The notes below the pieces were generated by a model. That model was not told the origin of the DNA and did no database searches. It saw nothing but the letters and a program-made list of their open reading frames with translations. Positions 1 through 13,200 of a stretch of DNA of 64,000 nucleotides are shown here, piece by piece. This DNA comes from Choristoneura fumiferana (taxonomy: Eukaryota; Arthropoda; Insecta; Lepidoptera; Tortricidae): assembly GCF_025370935.1 (NCBI RefSeq), contig NC_133490.1, positions 744,740 through 808,739 of the forward strand. Reading direction: 5' to 3'. The first letter of the stretch is position 1; each line of letters starts with the position of its first letter. The position numbers and the translations under genes are program-made.

Positions 1-113
1 TTTAAAAATTTAACTTAGGGAAAACATTAAATAATGAAATATGAGTAAATTCAAAATAATTATTTACTGCTGATTGAAGTATCTTAAAGAGCTTTCACAT
101 CACTAGAGCCAAC

Positions 114-160
114 GTCAGTCAGTCAGTCAGCCAGTCGTCAGTCAAGTGTCAATGTCAGTC
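114..160. repeat. CAGT-type microsatellite
   Basis: Imperfect tandem GTCA/CAGT tetranucleotides in the KDM5 intron before the first visible exon. Confidence 0.8.
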
Positions 161-206
161 ACCACATTTGTTTACACAATTGATTTTTTCCATTGAATAG
201 TACCAT

Positions 207-315
207 AGTAACTCCTCGGAGTCGATAAGATTTGAAAGGCGTCAATAAGGGATTCGGATCCGCTTAAGGATCTGACTCTTTTGAATCTTCAGATCCGGAT
301 TTACCCATCTCTAGT
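207..315 (+). repeat. Interspersed repeat, copy 1
   Basis: About 110 bp sharing GGATCCG, ATCTGACTCTTTTGA and CCGGATTTACCCATC blocks with 57611-57720. Part of an unclassified dispersed repeat. Confidence 0.7.
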
Positions 316-535
316 TGACTGACGGCATTGTGATAATTGGTGGGTAGTGGCGAGTTGTCGTTTATTGTGGCGTTCTGAGGGTTGTTTAACAGTGGACGTC
401 TTCTATATGATGATGATGATGTATGCTGCATTATTTTATTACGGATAGACTGAAGAAATAGGGAATGTGCAAGTTTTTTATTTGTTTAAAGTTATCTTTA
501 TTAAAAAAAAATATATTTGTTTCGGATATAGGTAT

Positions 536-711
536 GGTACCATCAGCCAAATATGTGGTCTACCACCCTAAAGTTGATAATCGTTTGCATGTCATAAAAC
601 AATAATGCCGATAGACGTGTCTGTCAACTTCAAAGTTCGACTTTAGCGACATATTCATTTGATAGGAACTTATTTAAAAATTGATAGACCGCTTATTTGG
701 CTGATGGTACA
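536..711. mobile_element. MITE with GTACCATCAGCCAAATA ends
   Basis: The terminal inverted repeat starts with TACCATCAGCCAAATA and ends with its complement. A second copy lies at 15308-15482 in inverse orientation. Non-coding, within a KDM5 intron. Confidence 0.75.
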
Positions 712-1073
712 TTTAGGCACACATCATCCATCTCTCTCTTCTTTGTAGGTATCTTCATTGCTGAAGGTCGTGTCTAGTCTGAAGTGACGGCTCGTGGCTG
801 CTTCTCCATGTTTTTAAATTAAGGCACACATTATCATGTTAGTAAATTAAAGTCAAATTCTGACTACTAAAATAAAATAAAATAAAACAGCATAACAATT
901 ATTTATTGTTTGACAAACCGAGTTGTGGTAGAGTTTTTAAATATTAAAAAAAATACTAAGGTATTGAGGTTTTTAATTGTATATTAGACAGAAATCCGAC
1001 TTGTCATACGGAGGACCATAAAAAGTTGATACTAAATTAAAATTTCTACGAATGATGTCTGTTGTCTGTCCAG

Positions 1074-1210
1074 GGTTCCCGACCAAGTCTAGTATGCACT
1101 TATATCCCGGCGAGCAGCAGTACGCGGAGTCCAGCTGGAACCTGAACAACCTGCCCGTGCTAGAGGGATCCGTGCTCGGGCACATCAACGCTGACATATC
1201 AGGAATGAAG
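1074..1210 (+). CDS. KDM5: KDM5 exon 1 of window (JmjC start)
   Basis: Begins after a CAG acceptor in phase 1 (the first base of a Gly codon comes from an upstream exon) and ends in phase 0 at AAG before GTAATA. It encodes the start of the JmjC domain, including the WNLNNLP motif and an HINADISGMK ending typical of KDM5. Confidence 0.93.
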
Positions 1211-4200
1211 GTAATATTATATTTCGATTCATAAGAGCTGGCAGGGTGGCGAGGATCGAATATAAATCTCATTTTTTTTGACAGACAGCAATCCCGGGTG
1301 GTCTAAAGGTGTCTTTCTACGATGTTATGACTTTCCGCATTTGTATGTGGTAGTGCCTTACTTGCAACCACTTGCTGGCTGCAGTACGAATGGGCCCGAC
1401 CGGGTTAGTACCACACTCCCACAGAATACCGGCGTGAAATAGTAGTTTTGCTACTGTGTTTCGTACGGCGAGTGGGGGATCCGGAGGACCAACTCTCCTT
1501 CTACCCCTCCCTCCCCCCCTTTAGCCCCCTTTTAGGCCGGCAACGCGCCCGCAGTCCTAATAATGCTGTAGGTGTTCATGGGCGGTGGTGATCACTTACC
1601 ATAGGTGACCCGCATACTCGTTTGCCAGATATTTGACATAAGAAAAAAAATGCGAGGAAAGTTTTTGTCATCATGAACCAATAGAAACGCTTCATTTACC
1701 TATCTTCGTTGAGCGCATCTCTAGTGGAAACGGCTCGGCGTAGCGAGGATAGGTTAGGCGAACATATTACGTAACGTATCCTCGCGCATCTCTGGTGGAA
1801 ACGCAGCCTTACACTGCAGTTGCGTAAAAATGCAAATAATCATTATATAAAAAAAAACATACAGTGGAATGGGGAATGGATGAAAATTTTGAAACTTTTT
1901 TATCGATAGGAATAACCTTTCTAATTAACAGAAAAAATATCAGATTTTTAAGGCACTTGTCCCACCGCCGACTATGAGCGAGAAGCGAGCAGAGCGAGTA
2001 ACTAGAAACGAGTGGGCGAGCAGTGAAAAGCGAGTGTTCGAGCACGACGGGCGATTACTCGCTCTACTCGCTCGAGCCGGGCGGCCGCCAAGCTAACAGC
2101 GCTGAGCTCAGCGAGTTTTATAGCTCTTGTCGCTGCGACAAAAGATGAAAAGCGAGTTCTCGCCGGCAGTGTGAACCGCCAGCGATCAACTATTAATATA
2201 TATGTATTTTTACTCACACAGGATTTTATATCTTTTGTTCGTTTCTTGAGCGAGAAAATAGTCGATAGCCAATCGTTTCTTCGCCGGCGGTGAGACAACT
2301 GCCTAAGTAACATCAATTAATTTAAAAAAAATGAAAGAGTTTTCTTTCCCGCCAAATTACGTCAGTCCGGTCGGTTACGAGTTGTTCCATAGTCCAGAAT
2401 AAAAAGACATTAAAAAAGAATTTATGTGTCTGACTCGATCGTTTTGACAGGTGACAGGTGACACTCTTTACCGGGCCGAATAATACTGACATGGAAATAC
2501 CGACCCTGTTTTTCTTGTACACGCCCATAGAAAATGACATGAGCTTCTATCGGTATGTAGATGTAAAACAGGGTCCGTATTTCCATTTCGGTATTATCCG
2601 AGCCGGTAAAGAGTGTCTGACACCTGTCAAAACGATCGAGTCAAAGACACATAAATTCTTTTTTAATGTTTTTTATTCTGGACTATGGAACAACCCGTAA
2701 CCGACCGGACTGTCGTGATTTGGCGGTAAAGAAAGCTCTTTAATTTTTTTTCATCACACTTGCTCGTAAACTGTCTCGTAACATGCAGGTTACCTTGGTT
2801 GCAACCCCCCAAATAAAACCCTCGACCTTAATGTGCTTGTCATGAAACCCGTGGTCGGTAAATGAGTCATTGCCCGTACTAATTTTCTTGTCATGAAGCC
2901 GGTAAATGAGTTTGTTACTGCATGACTTGCTGCTCGTGCTGGTGTCTGTGGGGCACATGCTGCGAGGGGGGGGGGGAGGAGCTGGTGCTGCCAAGAGGCA
3001 GTCATTGGTATCGGCAATTTTTGGAAAAAAATAGTCAATAGTCAATAGTCAAAAATAGTAAATAATCTTTTTCAAATATACAATTTTACTCGCAAATATG
3101 ATGAAAAACATTGTATGTCGCACGGGCGGTACTAGAATTACGAACATCGACTCATTAAAGCCCTCAGTCATTGACTTCGGGCTTCTAACAGACTCGTTCG
3201 TAATTCCTTATTTACCGCCCTTAAGACACAATGTACTATTAAATTACTTAATTGATGCTACTTAAAAATCTGATATTTTTCTCTGTTAATTGGAAAGGTT
3301 ATTCCTATCGATAAAAAAGTTTTAAGTGTTTCTAAAATTTTCATCCATTCCCCATCGAGAGAAATTTAGTATCAAAAGTACGCTTCCTACCAAGCAGACT
3401 TATTCCAACACAGTCGCTGTGTACTGTATACTGTATACTCGTCAGGTGCCGTGGCTGTACGTGGGCATGTGTTTCGCGACGTTCTGCTGGCACAACGAGG
3501 ACCACTGGAGCTACTCCATCAACTACCTGCATTGGGGCGAGCCCAAGACCTGGTGAGTGCTGAACTTTGTTATGGCGGCTCTATAGGTACTGCCTCCAGT
3601 CCAGAGTTGAAATCACGCACCGCACACAAGAACATCGTGTAATGACAGCAGGATTATGATATTTACTCATTCATTTCATCGGCCACATGCAGTCGCTCGA
3701 TTGCAGCGATAAATCTGGGCACGTGACTCCATTTTGAAGGTGCTTCTGAATTTCTCGCGACTCCAAAAAGTAGCGTCAAGTCGCAGCGTCGAGCAGCAGC
3801 GACAAGATGGCTTCTTGCAGGAATGATCTTGGCCTTGGAAGCTGATTTCTTAATCTCATTTAGTAGCAGTCGTGGCAGTGGTACAAATAAAAAAAATTGG
3901 AGTGAATGTAAAAAAAAACAAGTGATTTTGCCGAAATTGAAGAGGTTTTTAGAGGTCACGTGACCAGATTTAACACTGGAAAGGAGCGTCGAGCGATTTC
4001 ATGTGGCCACGGCCACATTCTCCTTTGTGCAATCAGTTCTTTTTGTAGCTGTGTGTGTAATCATTCACTTCAACTCTCGCTACTACATAAATATTTGGCA
4101 GCGAATAGATTCGCTAAGTATGTCAAATAATTGTTTCCAGAGCACATTGAGAAATTTCGCAGTAAATGCCATTTCGAAACATGGTCTCTGGGACAATCAA

Positions 4201-7200
4201 CTTTTTTGATCCCCAGGTACGGCGTGCCAGGGTCAAAGGCGGAGCAGTTCGAGGCGGCCATGAAGGCCGAGGCGCCCGAGCTGTTCCAGCTGCAGCCGGA
4301 CCTGCTGCATCAGCTCGTCACCATCATGAACCCTAACATACTGATGCGCGCGGGCGTGCCCGTCTACAGGTAACGTGGGACGTGTGCAATACTTATAGTT
4401 AAGGACACCGCGAGGAAATTAGCTTTCGCGTGAAAAAACCGTATCGAAATCGGTCAATCCGTTTAAGAGCTACGATGCCGCAAATGTCAAGTACTCCTCA
4501 TTTTGCGCCGGGGATTAAAAATTTACGCAAGAGTTAAATAAATCGGACTTAAAAATCTCCATACAATACGTGAGCGAGACGGAAGATGCTTGTGTCATTT
4601 TCGTCATTAGTAACCCATGCACAGTATTCTAGCAACCAATTTCGTATAATACAAGTGTGTTGATTGTAACGCAGAACGGACCAGCACGCCGGGGAGTTCG
4701 TGATAACGTTCCCGCGGGCGTACCACGCCGGCTTCAACCAAGGATACAACTTTGCCGAGGCCGTCAACTTCACACCGGCTGACTGGGTAAGTTGTCTTAA
4801 GTTTTACTATTTTCTGTAGACCATCTACTGCTACATACATATCTACTATATTACCAAAAGCCCAGTTTTTTTCACGCTAATGTGGTGCTAGTCTCGTTTT
4901 CCATGCGCCTATAGGGGTCCACCTGGACCACTTTGGAACCTCTGCCATAGTCTATCAGAGCGACAGACGTCAGACGACTCCGTTTATCACCCAAATGCCA
5001 AAATCGAAGTTCGTATCGCACCGTCCCCCTCACTCCCGTCGGGACGGCAAGATTCGAACTTCGATTTTCGTAGCAGCCCCCCTTGTTACGGAGCTTATAT
5101 GTCCCATGATCCCATCCAGACTCGCGAGGCGCCTCCTAAAGGCTCTCGGCACGAGTCTTGGCGAGTTGAGGTTGCAGGAGCTAGCCATTTACACTTTCGA
5201 TTTATTCAGTTGCCTGCTACGTGTCTACTTTCCTCTGTTATTTGACTCGCGCCCGAAAAACCGACACAAAACGGAGCGATAGCGCAGAGAGGCGAGGGAA
5301 GTTGAGGGGACACGAGCGTCCTCATTCTTATACCTCGTTGCCTCGTGTAGCTTCGTGGAGTGTGAACGGGCCATAAGAAGGCATATTTTAAGTGAGCATT
5401 GTGTTACCAGTTGAAGATGGGCCGCGAGTGTATCGCGCACTACTCTTTGCTGCGGCGCTACTGCGTGTTCTCGCACGACGAGCTGGTCTGCAAGATGGCG
5501 CTGTCCAGCGACGCGCTCAGCGTGGGCGTGGCCTTCGCCGCCTACCGCGACATGCGGACCATGCTGCACGACGAGCGCCGCCTCAGGAAACAGCTGCTGG
5601 ACTGGGTGAGTGCTGCTGCTGCCAGCTGCTGGCCCCAAGGACCTGTCGGCCAAAACTGGTGTCACCTCATTTATGGGTGGCCCCTGGGAAAACATCATTA
5701 TCATAGGGTGGTTCTGCAGAATGTACAGCGTCCTGATTTGTGCCGAAATCAGTGTCGCCGGAAATGTTCACGTGCGCATTCTTTGCATACTTTTAAATCT
5801 TTGTGATCTCGTAGCTTCTGTTTCAAAAATCATTTTCACTTCTCATGCTCGTTAAGTTCGTGTTTATGCTGGATCTAGGCGACATAAAATGACTTTTTAT
5901 GCACTAGTGCATAAAATAAAATCTTCGTCTAAGACCAAGGTAATCAGGTGCCAACAGCCACAAACAAAGAAGTTTATATATATTTTTTTCATAATTTTAA
6001 TTTATATAAAATTAAAAATCAATCAAAACAATCAAAATAAATCAATAAAACTAAAAAAATAATTATATAGCAATGCATGAAAAATAAAGTACTTAAGTGA
6101 ACAATTGTTTCCACTGTTGCTATTTCGTTTCCTCGCCATCGAAGTGAAAAGCAGAGTGTAAAACGCGAGCATTAAACCCATTTTCCATTCGACGTGTCTA
6201 TCCACCCTCGCCGTACCGGCTCTGGTGGCTATATGAACGTCTTGGGTAAAATGGCTCGTGTTGTACAATCTACTATTGTGATTAGCATGTTTCGTTGCCA
6301 TGCCATTTTCTCTTGTTTTTTTATTCCCTGAATTACATCGAAGTTGTAACTTTACGATTGGTTTATGGTACAGGGCGTGACGTCAGCGGAGCGCGAGGCG
6401 TTCGAGCTGCTGCCCGACGACGAGCGTCAGTGCGCGCTGTGCAAGACCACGTGCTTTCTGTCGTGCGTCACGTGCGCGTGCTCGCGCCGCGTCGCCTGCC
6501 TGCGGCACCACGCGCAGCTGTGCGCGTGCGCGTGCGCGCCGCACCACCACACGCTCAGGTACAGGGGGGCTACTCTCGTATTAAATAATATAAGCGTCAA
6601 GGCGCGGTCACATGCAAGTCGCTCAACGCTCGTTTCCAGCGTCAAATCAGGTCACTTTGTGATCTGGTCTTGCTCTGAGAGGAGGCCTGTGCCCAGCAGT
6701 GGGACGTATATAGGCTGGGATGGTGGTGGATGGTGTAGCTGCCAGTAAATGAGATTAAGAAATCAGCTTCCAAGACCAAGATCATTCCTGCAAGCAGCCA
6801 TCAGACTAAGTCAATTGGTGTGAATGTCCCGTGATATTTATTTATTTATTTTATTTACACCTATATAGTAAATCCTCAATTATGCGTTCAAAAACCATAG
6901 GTAATTACGACATTGGATTCTATTATGAACGCGGCTGTATCGTAATGGTCATTATTCATACATCATGCACCACGTGCAGCATAAACCCACACTCGTGCTT
7001 TAAGGACCCCTATTACGATACAGTTGCATATAACACTATAAAACTCCTAACCGTGCCATCCGTTCCAGATACCGCTACACCCTAGACGAGCTCCCTGCCA
7101 TGCTGGAGAAACTGAAGAAGAAGTCGGAAGCGTTCCGCGAGTGGGCAGAGGCCGTCCAGAACGCGTTGGACCCGGACACGCCCAAGACTTGCGACCTGGA

Positions 7201-10200
7201 CGGGCTGCGCGCGCACCTCAAACGGGCCCATGATCTCAAGGTACTGTCAAATTTCATAAACTTACTACGTAACACGCTACTACGAAATTCAATAATCGAA
7301 GTCACTCTCACTCTCGAATTAAATAATACTAGATGACAACCCGGCTTTGCTCGGGTAAAATTTACTCATAATAAATATTTGAAAAAAAAATTTTTTGTCA
7401 GTGTAGACTGTCGTACTTATCGAAAAATCTGACGTATATTCCCAGCCTTAATATTATCAGAAACGTACTTTCACAGCTAACCTACGTATCGGTATTGCTC
7501 TAGTAGATATTTCTCCTAAATCTTACTTGCCCAAATAACTATGATGTGTCTGTCTCATAATCAACCCATATACGGTACGATTCGTCTGTACGATCGATCT
7601 GATGAAAATCGACGAATCGTACCGTGTGTGGGGCCTTAAGAGGTCACAATGGAGAACGAAATGCAAACCTGTGACACCTGTGACACGTGATGACGTGACA
7701 CTAACGCCACTTGAGATGTGATGACTTTGACATGTTTACTTCGCAACGCCATTATATACTTAGTAATTTATTCAAGTTTATATTGGCGCGCTGTCATCGT
7801 TCATCCACCATTACCTCTCATATTTCGTTTTCTAGAATTTTTTTACCGTACAACGGCAAACCCTACTAGACACTGGCAAAATTGTCCTCCAATGGACAGA
7901 GCCATATTTTTCTAAAAAATCTAATCTAATCTAAGTTTATATTGAAAATACTCCATAATCCGAATTTTCCGCCTACAAGTTGTCGACTCGGATTGACTAA
8001 TTTTTACGCTCTTCAATTTGATGTGCATTTCGTTCGAGTCTACCGTACCCCTTGACGAAATTATTAATATAGATAAGGATTAGCGGGACGGCAAGATAGG
8101 AAGTTCTAATTTTGCACCTCGTAGTATAGGGCCAGATCCGACATAGCTCGAAGAACGCATGTGCCTGAAATACCACGTTCAAAGTATGTACCACATTTGT
8201 CAAAATACTAGATTGGGACAAGATAGTCTCTGAGTGGACGTCCATTAACTCGAAAAAGTGACTTGGCAGACCTAGATACACGAGTGGGTCGCAACCAATC
8301 TACATCGCTGTTATATTTATCTTCAATAAAACCGTTTTAGGCCGTCTTGCAGGAGAAAATTAAATAGATTAGATTTAGTAGTTAAACCTGATTTAAGCTT
8401 GACAGTTCCATACATTTTGACTCTACTAAACTAAGCTTAACGCTAAGTCGAGATTTATGTGATTCCAGCAAGTAGGCATAAGTTAAATTTTTATTACAAG
8501 CTTTTATTTAGTTTCACCTGTTCACGGAACACCGTTGCCTGTCTGTCTGTAATCAAATCTTGCAATTTAAATTCGACCAACTTCCAGTAGTTGGATTGAC
8601 TTGAAATTGGTATAATTCAATAATCTGGAAGTGACATCCTGGTAGTCCGGCCAGGATCGTCTCCACAGGACGGTACTCTTCAACGGTTAATGGCATCGAC
8701 TTGAAATTTGGTATGCAAATGTAGTTTGGGTGACAATACAAGTCCAGTCAACAAAAAGTACAATCAGCAAAAAAAAACTTGTATTAAAAATTAAATTTCT
8801 ACCAAAAACTTATTGTTGTCAGATGCACAAATCGGAGCTGGTCCGCGCTTTGGAGACGGCGATCGAGGACGCGGAGAAGTGCGCGTCCGTCATCCAGCAG
8901 CTGGACCTGAACAAGATGCGCACGCGCACGCGCCACCACGACCCCAAGTACCGCCTCAGCGTGCACGAGCTGACCCTCTTCGCGCAGGAGATCGACCAGC
9001 TCGCCTGCGTGCTGCCCGAAGGTGAACAAACACGACTTGGAACCTTATCTAAACCCGAGTTCACACTTGCAACAAAAATCCTGCAAGTTGCATCACATTG
9101 CGAGCCCGTAAAGCCAACGAGTTTGTGGTGGTTGAGTATGTAATGCAACTTGCACGATTTTCCTTGCAAGTCTAAACTCGGCTTATCACGCTGGCGATTT
9201 GTGAGCGAATGAGGGCTATCGCGTATGAATTCGCCACTAGAGGCGCTAGTGTAGCGTGAGGTCTCCGAAATGTCAAATCTCATAGATTTTGGGTGAGCTA
9301 CGCGGGTTTATTTATAATTAGAATAATTTTGTGAATATTTTGCAATATCTGAAATTAATTATGGCAAATATGCGTTCCGGGGCAATGAATGTCTGTGTTT
9401 TGAGACAGTTTTGTCTTTCGGAAACCTTTGTCCTCCCTTTTTTCCGAACAAAACGGGGACTATGCAACGCTGTGGCATGCTCGATATTTATATGGTACGG
9501 TTTTAAGGTGTATTAAATATGATTTTAATCTAAACTTTGTTTTCACGCCCGTAATAACAGACTTTCAAAACCATACTTAAAAACCTCACGCAACAGTGCG
9601 CCATCTAGTGAGACAAAAAACGATAGCCCTAATTGAAAGCGAAGGGCGCAATGATATTGCAGCGAGTTAGCTGCGTGAAAAGCCGCGATTATCAATCAGA
9701 CGCCCCGAAATAGTCCCCCAGACCTCCACATTGCGCCTTGTTGTAGTGTAGAAAAGTGAGATGTTCATTAGATTACAATAGATGAATGAAAGACGCAATT
9801 AAATATATAAAAAAACAATTATGACTATTTCTCAAAAAGTAGTCAATTTTTAAATTTTTCTGTTGTCCACTTATTAAAAAAAATCCTGACGCTATTTCAC
9901 CACGAAAATAATATTTATTTATTTATTTATTTGGGAAACAAACAGCATATATGACACAGTTGAATATAAATAATAATATTGTTTTATATATATAAAAGCT
10001 TGCGGTAAAAGTGATAAGCCGTGGTGGCCTAGTGGTTTGACCTATCGCCTCTCAAGCAGAGGGTCGTGGGTTCAAACCCCGGCTCGCACCTCTGAGTTTT
10101 TCGAAATTCATGTGCGGAATTACATTTGAAGTTTACCACGAGCTTTGCGGTGAAGGAAAACATCGTGAGGAAACCTGCACAAACCCGCGAAGCAATTCAA

Positions 10201-13200
10201 TGGTGCGTGTGAAGTTCCCAATCCGCACTGGGCACGCGTGGGAACTATGGCCCAAGCCCTCTTGTTCTGAGAGGAGGCCTGTGCCCAGCAGTGGGACATA
10301 TATAGGCTGAGATGATGAAAAGTGATAAAAAGTCAGCTAATCTTTGTTGTTGGATCCAAGGAAAGTTTTGATGTAGTTACAAAATTAAAAAAAATTCCTC
10401 ACAACATTTCGTGACGTTTTCCTGACGTTAAGAAATTTTGGATGTTTTATGTTGTTGATGATTTATGATCTCGTCCTTAGGGTTAATAATTTCTTGACAA
10501 AACTGAATATCTTGTCAATTTCATGACGGGACAACTTTTTGAGAAATATATATACTATACTATATTAAATAGGTAACCATAAGTCTAAGTATTACAAAGA
10601 CCGCCAATTTTGGAGCTCCCGGGTGCTTTAGAATCATTTTTCCCATAACCAGGTCATCATCTTTTTTTTAATGTCTGTAAATTCTTGATCGGCTGGTTTG
10701 TCAATTCAAGAAACCCCAAGATTTTTTTACATTTACGCCTACATTATATTTATTATTATTGGTACAGGGTCGGCAGTGAAAGAAGTGTTGCGTCAGACGG
10801 CGGAGTTCGAGACGCGCGCGACGGAGTTGCTCAACGCAGAACTGGACCAGACGGACCCCGGCCTCGTCAGGGACCTCGAAGAGGTAAGCTTACACTGATA
10901 CCATTAATGCGCGTCATTACAGGTGGATCACAAGTATAAGTTACAAAGGCAATTTTCGCCCGCGTTGAAAAATACTGAACTAAACTGAATGTAAAGTCCA
11001 ATGCAATGCAATACAGACTTTATTGCGTTAGGCGCAAGGTAGAATTAGCAATGACGCGGTGACGTGTTGCGCGGCGCTGAACAAAATGGCGTTAATCGCA
11101 TCGGCGTGCGAACGTTTAGAACAATAACTTATCAGGATTTTACCCGCGTAAATGCCTGTCTACTGCTTTGTTAATATCTAAAATGTCGCGCCTTACTAAA
11201 TAAATGCTCACTGCGCTGGTACAACATCGTACCTTAACTTATATTTATGGATGATAAAACTGTAAATGGCAAATACGTACCTATGTAATGTATACCGTGT
11301 GTAATAATGCAAATACACAGTCTGATTATTGTCAGCCGGAAAATTTTGTTCCCTTACTTGCCGGCGAAGAAATTATAGTGTTCAGTCCTTTACATTATCT
11401 ATTTACCTACAGGTGGTCGAACTAGGCACGCGGCTCTGCATAGTGCTGCCCCAACTGCCGCCGCTCCAGTGCCGGCTGCAGCAGGTCAAGTTCCTGGAAG
11501 AAGTGCGCACCTACCGGGAGGACTACACCACGCTCACGCCTGACGTCATCGAGCGCCTGCTGAGGGACTCCGAGGCCGTCGTGCCGCACCACAGGACAGA
11601 GGCCGAGCGGGCACAGCTTTATAGGCTGAAGGGTGAGGGGCCCACTGCCATACCTTATTTAGTCATAACCACAGCCCATAGCATCGGGTTAACTTCGACA
11701 GATGGCTCAGTTTATTGATAGAAATTACCTGGTAACTGACGTTATAGCTAAGGGCCTCACACTAGCGATTTGAAAGCGAGGGCGAGCGCGCAGTGAGTTA
11801 GCTGCGTATAATGCCGAACACGCTCTATTCTTATTGTACGAGAGTAGAATTTGGCGTTTGTGGCGCTATTCGCAGCTAACTCGCTGCGCGCTCGGAGTGA
11901 CATCTTTGCGCGCTCGCGGCGAAATTATTACGCGTTCGCCTCGCTTTCAACTCGTCCGCAAATCGCAAGCGTGATGAGGCCCTTAGTGCTTACTCGCGTT
12001 GGATGGCGTGTGCAAGCATGGCGTGATGTCGGGTTTTAGATACAAATCTCTCTTTCCTAACGAAACCGTTCTCTCCACAGCGGAGGTAGAAGAATGGGAG
12101 GCGAAAGCGCGCAAGATCCTGATCGACCCTTCGAAGCCGGCCGCGGAGTCACCCCAGCACACCACGCTGGCTGAGGTCCAGGTGCTGCTGGACGCGAGAG
12201 ACGAGATCGAGGCCGCGCTGCCCTCGCACCACGCACTCAGCCACGCGCACCAGCACGCGCTAGACTGGCTCGCAAAGGTAGGACAACTAACTTAACCTTG
12301 TAAGGCCCAACGTCCTGAATTTAGGACATATGTCAAAGCTAGTGACAAACTTCACTAATTGACATTAACTCCCTGTTTCTTCGTCTTTTGATTAAGTTTA
12401 TTTGACGGATAATGTGATGCCGTCTCTGTTTGTTTTGTTCGAATAGATAGAGACGGCATCACATTTAATCGTCAAATAAAATTAATCAATGGGTGGTCTA
12501 ACAGCCCCTAAGTATCAAATTCTAATGATCAATATTTGACGTGGACCTTATGAGGTTAAACTGTTTTCTGACTCGTGCAAGACTGCATTTCCACCAGAGA
12601 TGGGCGGGGATGTGTGGCAAGGCATGTATTTTCCATTAACCAATAGAAACGCATCATTTATCTAACCTCGCTCCGCTCAGTTATTTCCAGTAGAGATGTG
12701 CTGTGCCAGGATAGGTAAATGAAGCGTGTTCGCGGAAAACACATTTCTCGCAACAGATCCTTGCATATCTTTAGTGGAAATTCAGCCTTAGACTGCGAAC
12801 GAATGCCATCGAGCAGCGTCACGGTGAGCGTTTTCTGTTCATTGCGTGTGCTACCAGATGGCCACTGTGCGGCTGCAATGAACAGAGAACGCCACGCGGT
12901 TAAAAACCGCGGCGGTTTAGCCTTAGAGTGGCCTCGGCCTTAGCTCGAATTAGCGGAACCCTCGCGATGCTCGGTTGCCGGCCAAGTTATCTCGTGTGAT
13001 ATTGGCGCCTTCGCTCCCTCGTTGAACAATGTACTATTTGTATACTGTCCCCCCCCAGGTGGAGGAGATGCAGTCCAAGGACCTGTACCCGTACATGCAC
13101 AGCGTGGAGGCGCTGGTGCGGCGCGCGCAGCAGATCCCGCTGGCTCTCTACGAGAAGGACCAGCTGGCCGCCGCGCTGGTCTCCGCCAAGGAGTGGAAGC

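Noticed and set aside
7718..7915. 65-codon frame in a KDM5 intron
   Set aside because: No similarity recognised and no splice-consistent context.
10020..10090. tRNA-like box A and box B sequence
   Set aside because: It is the head of a SINE with a body, 3' end and target duplication; no cloverleaf with paired acceptor stem is evident.
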